Shown: positions 27,194 to 35,422 of the stretch, piece by piece
Layout of the letters: each line of letters opens with the position of its first letter
Position numbering within the stretch: the stretch's first letter is position 1
Assembly: GCF_041821025.1 (NCBI RefSeq)
Contig: NZ_JBGUAY010000005.1
Span: 310,001 to 374,000 of the forward strand
Origin: Egicoccus sp. AB-alg6-2
GTDB taxonomy: Bacteria > Actinomycetota > Nitriliruptoria > Nitriliruptorales > Nitriliruptoraceae
DNA: 64,000 nucleotides
Direction of reading: 5' to 3'
Position numbers and translations under genes: made by a program
The notes under the pieces: generated by a model
Databases searched by the model: none
What the model was told of the DNA's origin: nothing
What the model saw: the letters and a program-made list of their open reading frames with translations, nothing else

Positions 27194-28033
27194 TCAGGTC
27201 GACGCCCGCCCCGGCGTCGGATGGTGCGCATCGACGAAGGCGAGGACACGGCGGGCGAACCGGGTCCGCGCCTGCTCGGGGAAGCCGTGCGCCAGTCCGG
27301 TGAACACCTCGAAGTCGGCGCCCCGGATACCGACGGCCAGTTCGCGGCCGAGATCGGGCGGGCAGACGGGGTCGTGTTCGGCGGCGAGCACGAGGGTCGG
27401 GCAGTCGATCCCGGCCAGCCGGTCGCGGGCGTCGTGGCTCGTCGCCGCGGCGGTGAGCGCGACGTGGCGTGCCACCCGGGCGTCCGGGTGTGCCGGCGGG
27501 GGTGACAGCCTCAGGAGCAGCCGCCGGCGGGAGCGCTCGACACCGGTGTAGGACGCATCGACGGCGGCGCGTGCGAAGCGGGGCCAGTCCCGCGCGGTGA
27601 CGGCGTCGCACCAGCGTCCGAGGACGTCGCGCAGACGCCCGTCGGCACGGGCGCAGCTCGCCGACAGCACCATGCCCGCAACCAGGTCGGGACGTTGCGC
27701 GGCGAGGTGTTGCGCCACCATCGCGCCCATCGAGTGCGCGAACAGCCAGGCCGGTCCTTCGGTGGTGACGTCGAGGATCGTGGCGACCTGCTCGGCGAGC
27801 TCGGCCGTCGTCGGCGGCGCGGCGCCGTCCGGATCGGGATAGGACACCACGAGACCGCGGAACCGGCGCATCGGCAGCGGCGCGTCGCGCATGAGCGCCT
27901 GCGTCGCCGGCAGGTCCACGGGGGCGAGACCGTCGCTGAGCCCCGGCACGAGCACCGCCGGCGGCGCCGCCGGAGAACCGTCGACCAGCACGGGCGCACG
28001 CCGGCCCCCGCAGTCGACCCAGCGCAGTTCCAC
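27194..28033 (-). CDS. Alpha/beta hydrolase
   Basis: A 279-residue cytoplasmic hydrolase. The catalytic triad is readable: Ser101 in FAHSMGAM, Asp221 in AAEHDPVCPP and His249 in TGLAHGFPEQ. The oxyanion region is VLVPGLSDG (28-36). The GTG start has GAGG six bases upstream. An esterase, lactonase or C-C hydrolase role is possible; nothing in the neighbourhood decides. It is divergent from a secreted protease-like gene and probably cotranscribed with the downstream SDR gene. Confidence 0.9.
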   Translation of the reverse strand: MELRWVDCGGRRAPVLVDGSPAAPPAVLVPGLSDGLAPVDLPATQALMRDAPLPMRRFRGLVVSYPDPDGAAPPTTAELAEQVATILDVTTEGPAWLFAHSMGAMVAQHLAAQRPDLVAGMVLSASCARADGRLRDVLGRWCDAVTARDWPRFARAAVDASYTGVERSRRRLLLRLSPPPAHPDARVARHVALTAAATSHDARDRLAGIDCPTLVLAAEHDPVCPPDLGRELAVGIRGADFEVFTGLAHGFPEQARTRFARRVLAFVDAHHPTPGRAST

Positions 28034-28111
28034 GCGTGACCTCGATCGGCCGCCGAACGGGTCGCCGACCCTACTGGTCCGGCGAGAGCGGAGCGGTACC
28101 GTCGCCGGACC

Positions 28112-28954
28112 GTGACGACCTCGCCCACCTCCGCACCCGAACCAGCGGCCGACGCGCCGTCGGGGCCGCGCCCGGGAGCCGTCGTCACGCTGCTCGCACT
28201 CGCGGCACTGGTCGCCGCCGGGGTCGCCGCGGTGGGCGTGACCCGTGGGTTGCCCGCCACGGCAGACACGGGCGGGATCCCCCACCACGCGGAGCCGGGC
28301 GTCGAGGCGGCCGGTGGGTACGCGGTGTGGGCCTACAACGACGACGGACGCCCCATCCGCTGGGACCCGTGCACCCCGATCGACATCGTCGTGGCTCCCG
28401 AGGGCGCGCCGCCTGGCACCGATGCCGACCTCGAGCGTGCCATCGCCGAGGTGGGCCGGCACAGTGGGCTGCACCTGCGCGTGATGGGCGAGACCGACGA
28501 GCGACCGGCCGCACGTCGGTCCGCGTACCAGCCGCGACGCTACGGGTCACGATGGGCGCCGGTCCTGCTGGCGTGGGCCGCTCCCCACGAGAACGGGCTC
28601 TCGCTGCGCGACACCGACCGGGGGCTGGCGATTCCGGTGGCCGTCGGCCATCCCGGCGCGCGGGTCTACGTGACCGGCCAGGTGGTCCTCAACGCCGAAC
28701 GCGACGACCTCGAGGCGGGCTTCGGTGACCGTGCCGACGCCTGGGGCGCCACGTTGTTGCACGAGCTGAGCCATCTCGTCGGACTCGCGCACGTCGAGGA
28801 CCGCGACCAGCTCATGTCGGTCCATCCCGGCGAAGGGCCGGTGACACTCGGTTCCGGCGATCGCGCGGGACTCGCGGCGATCGGCGCCGAGCACGGATGC
28901 CTCGATGTGCCGCCGCCACGTGACGTCGAGGTAGCGCCGCCTCCGCAGCGGTGA
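28112..28954 (+). CDS. Membrane-anchored zinc metalloprotease-like protein (metzincin motif)
   Basis: A 280-residue protein with a proline/alanine-rich cytoplasmic start and one hydrophobic segment (about 24-44). The extracytoplasmic domain carries the extended zinc site H217-E218-x2-H221-x5-H227 (LLHELSHLVGLAHVED). A possible Met-turn, QLMSVHPGEG, starts near residue 233. This is the matrixin-like arrangement. A WAYNDDGRPIRWDPCTPI segment (73-90) resembles a strand preceding the catalytic domain. There is no clear Shine-Dalgarno sequence; TACCGT lies nine bases upstream of the GTG, so translation may be leaderless. Proteolytic activity is inferred from the motif only. Confidence 0.85.
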   Translation: MTTSPTSAPEPAADAPSGPRPGAVVTLLALAALVAAGVAAVGVTRGLPATADTGGIPHHAEPGVEAAGGYAVWAYNDDGRPIRWDPCTPIDIVVAPEGAPPGTDADLERAIAEVGRHSGLHLRVMGETDERPAARRSAYQPRRYGSRWAPVLLAWAAPHENGLSLRDTDRGLAIPVAVGHPGARVYVTGQVVLNAERDDLEAGFGDRADAWGATLLHELSHLVGLAHVEDRDQLMSVHPGEGPVTLGSGDRAGLAAIGAEHGCLDVPPPRDVEVAPPPQR

Positions 28955-28981
28955 CGCCAACGACGGACCCGCTGCGTCCGG

Positions 28982-29743
28982 TCAGCCCGGGAGGCCCGCC
29001 GACGCGCCGGTCGTGCCCCCGTCCACCGGCAGCACGACGCCGGTGATCCACGCTGCAGCATCGGACAGCAGGAAGACCACCGCCCGGGCGACGTCCTCCG
29101 GCGTGCCCAACCGCTGCAGGGGGTGGGCACGTGCCGCCGCTTCCTCGTCGTCGGACCACAACATCTGGGACAGGCGGGTCTTGACGACTGCCGCGGCGAC
29201 GGCGTTGACCCTGACAGCCGGCGCCAACTCGTGTGCCAACTGCAGCGTGAGGTGGTGCACGGCGGCCTTGGAGATGTTGTACGCGCCGATCAGCGGGCTG
29301 GGTCGGAGGCCGCCGACCGAGCCGATGTTCACGATCGCACCGCCGCGGGTGTGCATCGATCCGCGCCAGGCCGCCCGTGCCCAGACCAACGGCGCGCGCT
29401 GGTTGATCTCCCAGGTCTTGTCCACGGCCGCGAGGTCGACCTCGGTCAGCGGACCGGCGCCGGGATTGGTGCCGGCGTTGTTGACCAGCAGGTCGCAGCT
29501 GCCGAACCGGTCGACGGCCGTCGCGACGGCGGACGTGGCATGGCGCTCGTCGGCCACGTTTCCCACGACGGCGACCACGCGGTCGCCGAGGTCGGCGGCC
29601 AACGGCTCGAGCGTCTCCGCCTTCCGGCCCGTGATCACCACGCCCGTCGCGCCGGCATCCAGCAACTCGCGGACGATGGCCTCGCCGATCCCCCGGCTCG
29701 CGCCCGTCACCAGGCCCACCTTGCCATCGACCCGCACCTGCAC
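28982..29743 (-). CDS. SDR family oxidoreductase (FabG-like)
   Basis: A 253-residue NAD(P)-dependent dehydrogenase of the classical SDR type. The cofactor motif is TGASRGIG (13-20) and NNAG is at 88-91. The catalytic Ser142, Tyr155 and Lys159 lie in NIGSVGG and AYNISK. LLSDAAAWITGVVLPVDGG near the C-terminus is typical. The GTG start has GAGGAG eight bases upstream. It converges on the protease-like gene and is divergent from the Lon-domain gene. The substrate is unknown; 3-ketoacyl or sugar dehydrogenase roles are possible. Confidence 0.92.
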   Translation of the reverse strand: MQVRVDGKVGLVTGASRGIGEAIVRELLDAGATGVVITGRKAETLEPLAADLGDRVVAVVGNVADERHATSAVATAVDRFGSCDLLVNNAGTNPGAGPLTEVDLAAVDKTWEINQRAPLVWARAAWRGSMHTRGGAIVNIGSVGGLRPSPLIGAYNISKAAVHHLTLQLAHELAPAVRVNAVAAAVVKTRLSQMLWSDDEEAAARAHPLQRLGTPEDVARAVVFLLSDAAAWITGVVLPVDGGTTGASAGLPG

Positions 29744-29775
29744 GTTCGCCGCTCCTCGTCGCTCGTGAGCCGGCG

Positions 29776-29781
29776 ACGCTA
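29776..29781 (-). promoter_or_regulatory. Probable -10 element of the SDR gene
   Basis: TAGCGT on the minus strand lies 33 nt before the GTG. A rightward TAGGCT at 29800-29805 in the same divergent gap could serve the Lon-domain gene, though it is 100 nt from that start. Confidence 0.35.
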
Positions 29782-29906
29782 GCGCTCGCGCGACGGCCGT
29801 AGGCTGGCGTCGCAGTCGCGCATGCACCGCTATCCGACAGCGGTGCCCCGGCGAGCCGGACCGGCTCCGGCGACGAACCACCCCGCAACCACGATCAGGA
29901 CGCCCT

Positions 29907-30527
29907 GTGGCCCCGCTGCCCATGTTCCCCCTCGGGACGGTGCTGCTGCCGCACATGCTCCTGCCTCTGCACGTGTTCGAGCCGCGCTACCGAACCCTGA
30001 TGCAGCACGTCCTGGGTGGACACCGCGAGTTCGGGGTGACGCTCATCAGCCGCGGGCACGAGGTCGGCGGCGGTGACCAGCGCTACGACGTCGGCACGGT
30101 CGCCCGCGTCCTGCAGGCCGAGGAGCTCGACGACGGGCGGTGGCTCACGGTCGCCCTCGGCACGCGGAGGGTGCGCGTACGGCGCTGGCTGCAGGACGAT
30201 CCCTACCCCCGCGCCGACGTCGACGCGCTCCCCGACGGGCCGTTGGCGCCGCCGGAGGTGGCGCTGCGCGACGTCCTGGCGGACCGGCTGCGTCGCATCC
30301 TGGCGCTGCAGGTGGAGTTGGGGCACGACGACGTCGACACCGAGCTCGAACTGGCGGACGATCCGGCCGTGGCCTGCTGGCAGCTCGCCGTGCTCGCCCC
30401 CCTGAGCGCCCACGACGCGCAGCGCGTCCTGCAGGCCGACGGGTGGGGGCACCGACTCGGCGTGCTGGACGGTCTGCTCGACGACCTGGAGCAGACGCTG
30501 ATCCTGCAACGACGGCACGGCGGCTGA
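29907..30527 (+). CDS. Stand-alone Lon N-terminal (substrate-binding) domain protein
   Basis: A 206-residue cytoplasmic protein made only of a LON substrate-binding domain. The opening PMFPLGTVLLPHMLLPLHVFE and RYRTLMQHVLGGHREFGV are characteristic, followed by a YDVGTVARVLQAEELDDGR strand pair and a C-terminal helical bundle. It lacks the AAA+ and protease domains, so it is not Lon protease. The GTG start has AGGA six bases upstream. Such proteins are widespread in actinobacteria and their role is not settled. Confidence 0.9.
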   Translation: MAPLPMFPLGTVLLPHMLLPLHVFEPRYRTLMQHVLGGHREFGVTLISRGHEVGGGDQRYDVGTVARVLQAEELDDGRWLTVALGTRRVRVRRWLQDDPYPRADVDALPDGPLAPPEVALRDVLADRLRRILALQVELGHDDVDTELELADDPAVACWQLAVLAPLSAHDAQRVLQADGWGHRLGVLDGLLDDLEQTLILQRRHGG

Positions 30528-30591
30528 CCACGGCCGACTGCGGCTGACAGCAGCCTACGACGGCCCGTGCCGACAACCGGATGCCGGCCGG

Positions 30592-30597
30592 TAGGTT
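30592..30597 (+). promoter_or_regulatory. Probable -10 element of the methyltransferase-acetyltransferase gene
   Basis: TAGGTT lies 37 nt before the GTG start, in the 107-bp gap after the Lon-domain gene. Confidence 0.35.
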
Positions 30598-30634
30598 GCG
30601 CGGCTCCCCCGCCGCAGCCAGGAACGCCCCGCCC

Positions 30635-31855
30635 GTGTCCATCCTCCCCTTCTACGGCGCCACCGACCCCGAGTCGTTCGCGATCGAGCGCGCCGCCATG
30701 GACCGCGCCGGTCGGGTCGTGGAACGCCTCGACCAGGTGCTGCCCCGCAATGCGATGGTCCTGGACGTCGGCGCCGGCGATGGGTTCGTCGCCGGACGCC
30801 TCGCGCGGCCGGACCGGCACGTCCTCGCGCTCGAGCCGTCGGAAGGCATGCTCGCCCAGCGGCGCCCCGCGGACGGCGTGAGCTGGGTCCGCGCCGAGGC
30901 GGGAGCGCTGCCCTTCGCCGACGCCAGCGTGAACGCCGCGTACGCGACCTGGGCCTACTTCTTCCCCTCCTCCATGGACCCCACGCGGGGGCTTGCGGAA
31001 CTGCACCGCGTCGTCGAACCGGGCGGCCCGATCGTGCTGGTGGCCAACGCCGGCGACGACGAGCTGACCGGGCTGGGGACCGCCAGCGGAGGCGAGCCGG
31101 CCACCTGGTTCACCGACCGCGGATTCACCACCGAGATCGTCGACACCGAGTTCGTCTTCGCCGACGTCGACGAGGCCCGGCGACTGCTGTCCCGCTATCT
31201 CGGTGGCGCGCAGCACGTCCCCGACCCGGTGCCGTTGACGTTGTCGCACCGGGTCCTGGTGGCCGTGGCACGCGCACAGGGACCCGCCGACATCCGGGTC
31301 CGAGGGATGCGTCTGGACGAGGCAGAGCGGGTCGGCCGGCTCACCCTGGAGGCCTACGACCGGTTCGGACGGATCGAAGGTGACTACCGCGACTTCCTCG
31401 CCGACCCGCTTCGTCGTCTCGACACCTCGACCGCCGTGCTGGTCGCCGAACACGCGGGTGAGGTCGTTGGCACGGTGACCTACGTCCTGCCTGGCGACGG
31501 GGAGTGGGAGGGACCGGCGGAACGGCCCGGAGACTGCGCGTTCCGCGTCCTGGCGGTGGACCCGGATGCGCAGGGACGCGGAGTCGGCCCACGACTGGTC
31601 GCGGCCTGCCGCGAGCGTGCCGGCGAGGAGGGCCGTCAGCGCATGTTCATCTCGTCGATGGGCTGGATGGAGCGGGCACATCGGATGTACGAGGCAGCCG
31701 GCTTCGTCCGCCGGCCCGACCTCGACGTCATGTTCCCCGGTGGCGTCGGCGTCATCTTCACGCTCGACCTCAGCGACACCGCAGCCGAGCACTTCCCGCC
31801 ACCCGGGCCGGTCCCGTCCGAGCCGCCCTGGTACGCCGAGGCGTGGGCACCCTGA
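30635..31855 (+). CDS. Fusion of SAM-dependent methyltransferase and GNAT acetyltransferase
   Basis: A 406-residue two-domain protein. Residues 1 to about 205 form a class I methyltransferase, with motif I VLDVGAGDGF (42-51), an acidic ribose-binding LALEPSEGML segment, and a motif IV region AEAGALPFADASVNAAYATW. Residues about 219-385 form a GNAT domain with ADIRVRGMRLDEAERVGRL, FRVLAVDPDAQGRGVGPRLV (acetyl-CoA loop) and MERAHRMYEAAGF. The start chosen is GTG, with AGGAA about ten bases upstream. One protein could methylate and acetylate the same small molecule or protein, but no partner gene indicates the substrate. The next gene converges on it. Confidence 0.88.
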   Translation: MSILPFYGATDPESFAIERAAMDRAGRVVERLDQVLPRNAMVLDVGAGDGFVAGRLARPDRHVLALEPSEGMLAQRRPADGVSWVRAEAGALPFADASVNAAYATWAYFFPSSMDPTRGLAELHRVVEPGGPIVLVANAGDDELTGLGTASGGEPATWFTDRGFTTEIVDTEFVFADVDEARRLLSRYLGGAQHVPDPVPLTLSHRVLVAVARAQGPADIRVRGMRLDEAERVGRLTLEAYDRFGRIEGDYRDFLADPLRRLDTSTAVLVAEHAGEVVGTVTYVLPGDGEWEGPAERPGDCAFRVLAVDPDAQGRGVGPRLVAACRERAGEEGRQRMFISSMGWMERAHRMYEAAGFVRRPDLDVMFPGGVGVIFTLDLSDTAAEHFPPPGPVPSEPPWYAEAWAP

Positions 31856-31882
31856 AGCCATCAGCGGGCGACGTCGCCAGCC

Positions 31883-33220
31883 TCAGGACAGGGCGACCAG
31901 CTCGCGCAGCGCCTCGATCGCCATCGGCAACAGCACGACCAGGGCCGCGATGCCCAGGATCGTCGCGATCAGCCACCGGCCGGTGCGACGCGGCTCGCGG
32001 GCGGCGGGAATCGCCAACGTCGGCTCGCCCGCAACAGGATCGGCGGAATGGGCGACGACCGGGTCGGCCTCGACCGGGGCCGCCGGCGCCTGCGAACGCT
32101 CCAGCGTCGCGACCGGCACGCGCATGGTCGCGTCCGGATCCTCGTCCTCCTGGGGCGGCAGGACCGCGGTCGTCTCCGGTGTTCCGACGTCGTCGGGGAG
32201 GTCGTTCGCGCCGGTCTCCGGCGTGAGCGCGACCGTGGTCTGCGGCTCGGGTTCTGGCGCGAGCTCGGACTCGGGCGCGAGTTCGGGCTCTGACGCGAGT
32301 TCTGGCTCTGACGCGAGCTCGGACTCTGACGCGAGCTCAGGCTCTGACGCGAACTCGGGCTCCGACGCGAGCTCAGGCTCGGGCGGGAGTTCGGGCTCGG
32401 CCTCGGTCGCGACCTCGGGCGACACCAGCTCCGGCTCGGCCGCGACCGGCTCCGGCTCGGGCGTGGGCGGCTCGAGCACCCGCGAGCCGTGAACGACGAC
32501 CGGGTCGACGTCGTCGAGCTTCTGCGAGCCGTGAACGACGACCGGGTCGACGTCGTCGAGCGTCTGCGAGCCGTGAACGACGGCCGGGTCGACGTCCGCG
32601 TCGTCGGCCGTCTCGTCGAGGACCGCCGAACCGTGTGCCACCAGCGGTGCTGCCTCCGGGGAAGCGGGTGGCTCGGCCACCGCCGGGGGTGCCGGGTCGT
32701 CGCTGGCCGGGACCGGGCGACGGAGTGCGGCGGGCAGCGGAGGCGGACCGTCCTCGGCATGTTGCGACAGCACCGAGGCGACGATCCGGCGCGCGATCGC
32801 GACCGCGTCCTCGGCGACGCCCTCGGCGGGGTCGACGCTCGGCGCGTGGGGGACGGCGGGGACGGCCGCCGGTCGGCCTGCGACCGGCTGCAGCACCGGT
32901 GAGGCAGAGGCCGGTCCGGGTTCCTCGGCTTCGGCAACGACCGGGAGGTCCTCGGTGCGCGACCGGCTGGCCTCGGCGTGGGCCGCGAGCACTTCCGCCA
33001 CGATACGCCGAGCGGCCTGTCGCGCCGGACTGTCGTCCAGGACGTCGGCGACGACGTCGGCGGCAGCGGGGCCGCCCTGGGGGTGCAACGCATGTTGCGA
33101 CGTGGCGTCCGGGAACGAGTGCTCCGCGTTCGGCGTGTCGCCCGCCGCCCGCGACGCGGCATGTGCGTCGAGTACCTCGCGGACGATGCGCTGCGCGATG
33201 ACCCGCGCGTCCTCGGCCAC
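31883..33220 (-). CDS. Repeat-rich acidic protein with C-terminal membrane anchor, function unknown
   Basis: A 445-residue protein I do not recognise. Three copies of an amphipathic helix of the form ARxIVxxVLxxHA occur near residues 6-20, 68-83 and 140-155. They are followed by four VVHGSxxLDDVDP-type repeats (about 205-260), eight six-residue ASEPEL-type repeats, and one hydrophobic helix at the end (WLIATILGIAALVVLLPMAI). It would be tail-anchored with its bulk in the cytoplasm; there is no signal peptide. The GTG start has AGGAGA upstream and a TAGCCT -10 element about 50 nt upstream. The repeats suggest a multivalent scaffold, which is inference. Confidence 0.8.
   Translation of the reverse strand: MAEDARVIAQRIVREVLDAHAASRAAGDTPNAEHSFPDATSQHALHPQGGPAAADVVADVLDDSPARQAARRIVAEVLAAHAEASRSRTEDLPVVAEAEEPGPASASPVLQPVAGRPAAVPAVPHAPSVDPAEGVAEDAVAIARRIVASVLSQHAEDGPPPLPAALRRPVPASDDPAPPAVAEPPASPEAAPLVAHGSAVLDETADDADVDPAVVHGSQTLDDVDPVVVHGSQKLDDVDPVVVHGSRVLEPPTPEPEPVAAEPELVSPEVATEAEPELPPEPELASEPEFASEPELASESELASEPELASEPELAPESELAPEPEPQTTVALTPETGANDLPDDVGTPETTAVLPPQEDEDPDATMRVPVATLERSQAPAAPVEADPVVAHSADPVAGEPTLAIPAAREPRRTGRWLIATILGIAALVVLLPMAIEALRELVALS
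32259..32402 (-). repeat. Eight 18-bp coding repeats (SEPELA type)
   Basis: Eight consecutive 18-bp units of the form GCGAGYTCNGGCTCTGAC (plus-strand reading) encode alternating ASEPEL, ASESEL and APESEL hexapeptides. Units differ mostly by single bases. Confidence 0.85.
32482..32607 (-). repeat. Three 42-bp coding repeats (VVHGSQxLDDVDPV type)
   Basis: Units at 32482-32523 and 32524-32565 differ at one base; a third (32566-32607) diverges in its last third. Each encodes a 14-residue repeat. Confidence 0.88.
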
Positions 33221-33268
33221 GAACGTCTCTCCTGGTCGGTGGCAGGCTGATGGTCCGGCCGACCTATC

Positions 33269-33274
33269 AGGCTA
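33269..33274 (-). promoter_or_regulatory. Probable -10 element of the repeat-protein gene
   Basis: TAGCCT on the minus strand lies about 49 nt before the GTG start, back to back with the rightward TAGCCT at 33315. Confidence 0.4.
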
Positions 33275-33314
33275 GTACGCCCGGGTGTGGCCGAGAAGCG
33301 CGGTGACTGGCCGG

Positions 33315-33320
33315 TAGCCT
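33315..33320 (+). promoter_or_regulatory. -10 element suggesting a leaderless HMCES-type gene
   Basis: TAGCCT ends 7 bases before the GTG start, the distance expected if transcription starts at the first base of the codon. No Shine-Dalgarno sequence is present between them. Confidence 0.5.
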
Positions 33321-33327
33321 GGGACCC

Positions 33328-34020
33328 GTGTGTGGTCGCTTCCTGTCGCTGTCCCAGCCTGAACAGCTCGCCGAGCGGTTCGAGGTCGACGAGTTGCGCA
33401 CCGAGGCCCTCCCCCGCCGGTACAACGTGGCGCCGACCCAGGACGTCTACGCCGTCATCGAGAAGGACGGCGCGCGTCGACTCGGGTCACTTCGGTGGGG
33501 CTTCGTGCCGTACTGGACCCGACAGCTCAAGGGCGCCCGCCAGCCGATCAATGCCCGCATCGAGTCGGTCGCCACGTCCAAGATGTTCGCCGACGCCTTC
33601 CAACGGCGGCGCTGTCTGGTGCCGGCCGACGGGTTCTACGAGTGGCAGTCCCTGCCCGAGGAGGACCGCAAGCAGCCGTTCCACCTCGCCGATCCCGACG
33701 GCGAGCCGCTGGCGTTCGCCGGCATCTGGACGGTGTGGCGCGATCCACAGGTCGACGACGCCGAACCCCTCTTCAGCACCGCCATCGTGACCACCGCCGC
33801 GTCCGGTGAGATGGAGCGCCTCCACGAGCGGATGCCCGTGATGCTGCCCCGGAACCTGTGGCGCGACTGGCTCACCGCCACCGAGGACGAGGCGCCCCAC
33901 CTGCTCGAGGCCGTCACCGCACTCGGCCCGCCGCGGTTGACCGCGACCCCCATCGTCGATCGGGTCAACAACGTCCGCAACGAGGGTCCCGAACTGCTCG
34001 AACGCGCGACCGACGACTGA
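33328..34020 (+). CDS. SOS response-associated peptidase / abasic-site protein (HMCES/YedK, SRAP family)
   Basis: A 230-residue protein that shields abasic sites in single-stranded DNA by forming a thiazolidine crosslink through Cys2 after removal of Met1. All active-site residues are present: Cys2 (MCGRF), Asn75 (QPINARIES), Glu105 (DGFYEW) and His166 (RLHERMP), nearly matching E. coli YedK numbering. NVAPTQ and RWGFVPYWT are also family hallmarks. The start must be this GTG because Cys2 has to be exposed. A -10 element seven bases upstream suggests leaderless translation. No LexA box is obvious. Confidence 0.95.
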   Translation: MCGRFLSLSQPEQLAERFEVDELRTEALPRRYNVAPTQDVYAVIEKDGARRLGSLRWGFVPYWTRQLKGARQPINARIESVATSKMFADAFQRRRCLVPADGFYEWQSLPEEDRKQPFHLADPDGEPLAFAGIWTVWRDPQVDDAEPLFSTAIVTTAASGEMERLHERMPVMLPRNLWRDWLTATEDEAPHLLEAVTALGPPRLTATPIVDRVNNVRNEGPELLERATDD

Positions 34021-34033
34021 CGGTGGCGGCCCG

Positions 34034-35422
34034 TCAGCGGCGTCGGACGGCCGCTGCCAGCCGTTCGGCATCCTTGGCGCGCGCCGCGATGCCGAGCCCG
34101 TCCAGTGCCGCACCACCCAGGTGCAGCCCGTCGACGGAGGTCAGCGCGTGGCGGATCCGGTCGACGCGCGCCCGGTGACCGACCTCGTACTGCGGCAGCG
34201 CGTCCGGCCACCGTTGGACGAACCACGCACGGGCCGGACCACGCATGCCGGTCGCCTCGCGTACCTCGCGGTCGACGCGGTCGACCAGCTCCGCGTCGTC
34301 GAGCTCGAGGGCAGACGTGTCGTCGACGCGACCGACGCTGGCGCGGAGCAGGAACTGCGGCCGATCCGCGTGGTGGGGCCACTTGCGGGAGCTGAAGGTG
34401 ACCGCCTTGATCACGCGGCCCTCCGAGCGCGGGACCAACAGCCCGCTGCCGGCAGGAACCGCGGCTGCGTCGTCGCGGTCGTAGACGAGGGCGACCACGC
34501 CGACCGAGGCGGTCGCGATGCCGGCGAGTTCACGGGCCGCGTCGTCGCAGACGTCGACGAGCAACCGGGCCGCGACGGCCGCGGGTACGCACAGCACGAC
34601 GTGGTCGGCCACGACCTCGCGGCCGTCGACCTCGATCCGCCAACCGTCCGGCTCACGCCGGATCGCCCCGACCGGACTGGTGAGTCGGACGCGTTCACCG
34701 AGGTCGTCCCGCAGCCGGCCGACGACCCGGGCCATCCCCCCACGCACGGTCAGGAAGACCGGCCGGTCGTCCGCGGCGGCCGACGCCCGCTGCGCCCGGA
34801 GGCCGCGGAGCAGCGAGCGGCGCGCGCCGGCGGCGTTCCAGACGGCAGGCACCGTCGCCTCGGCACTCAGGCGATCCGCGCGACCCGCGTAGACGCCGCC
34901 GAGGAGCGGTTCGACCAGCGCGTCGACGACCGCCCCACCGAAGCGCTCGCCGACCAGGTCCGCGACGCTTCGGTCACCGATCGTGCGGCGGCGCGGCAGC
35001 AGCGGTTCGGCGGCGGCTCGAACGAGCGAAGCCGGCCCGAGCACGCCGCTGCGCGCGACCGCTCGCAGGCTCGTCGGCACGCCGAAGACGGTCGCGGTCG
35101 GTAGCGGCCGCAGCCGACCGCGGATCCAGAGGTGTACCTGGCCCGTTGCGGGAGCCACCAGGTCCTCGTCTCCGAAACCCAGCGAACGGGCGAGCCGTTC
35201 GGCCTCCGGGTGCCGCGCGAGGAACGCGTCCGCGCCGACGTCCATCGGCGCGTCGCCGAGCCTGATGGTGTGGATCTCGCCGCCGAGACGGGCGCTCGCC
35301 TCGAACACCGTGACGTCCGCTTCGTCGCGTAGGTGCCACGCCGTCGCCAGGCCGGTGACACCGCCACCGACGACCGCGACGCGTGGACGACGCCGGGTCG
35401 GCGCTCCGCTCGGCACGCTCAC
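34034..35422 (-). CDS. hemY: Protoporphyrinogen/coproporphyrinogen oxidase
   Basis: A 462-residue FAD enzyme that oxidises coproporphyrinogen III (in Gram-positive bacteria) or protoporphyrinogen IX during haem synthesis. The dinucleotide motif is VAVVGGGVTGLATAWHL (from about residue 15), followed by FEASARLGGEIHTIR. The C-terminal LHLGGAALDGLGIAARAKDAE closes the FAD site. Internal ALVEPLLGGVYAGRADRLSA is typical of HemY/CgoX. The GTG start overlaps the stop of the preceding gene by four bases (GTGA), so it is co-translated with the gene between it and hemE. Whether the coproporphyrin or protoporphyrin route is used cannot be decided here. Confidence 0.93.
   Translation of the reverse strand: MSVPSGAPTRRRPRVAVVGGGVTGLATAWHLRDEADVTVFEASARLGGEIHTIRLGDAPMDVGADAFLARHPEAERLARSLGFGDEDLVAPATGQVHLWIRGRLRPLPTATVFGVPTSLRAVARSGVLGPASLVRAAAEPLLPRRRTIGDRSVADLVGERFGGAVVDALVEPLLGGVYAGRADRLSAEATVPAVWNAAGARRSLLRGLRAQRASAAADDRPVFLTVRGGMARVVGRLRDDLGERVRLTSPVGAIRREPDGWRIEVDGREVVADHVVLCVPAAVAARLLVDVCDDAARELAGIATASVGVVALVYDRDDAAAVPAGSGLLVPRSEGRVIKAVTFSSRKWPHHADRPQFLLRASVGRVDDTSALELDDAELVDRVDREVREATGMRGPARAWFVQRWPDALPQYEVGHRARVDRIRHALTSVDGLHLGGAALDGLGIAARAKDAERLAAAVRRR

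Noticed and set aside
29907-30527. Lon protease
   Set aside because: Only the N-terminal LON domain is present; the AAA+ ATPase and Ser-Lys protease domains are missing.
32259-32607. CRISPR-like array
   Set aside because: The 18-bp and 42-bp units are contiguous without spacers and lie in frame within a coding gene; no cas gene is near.
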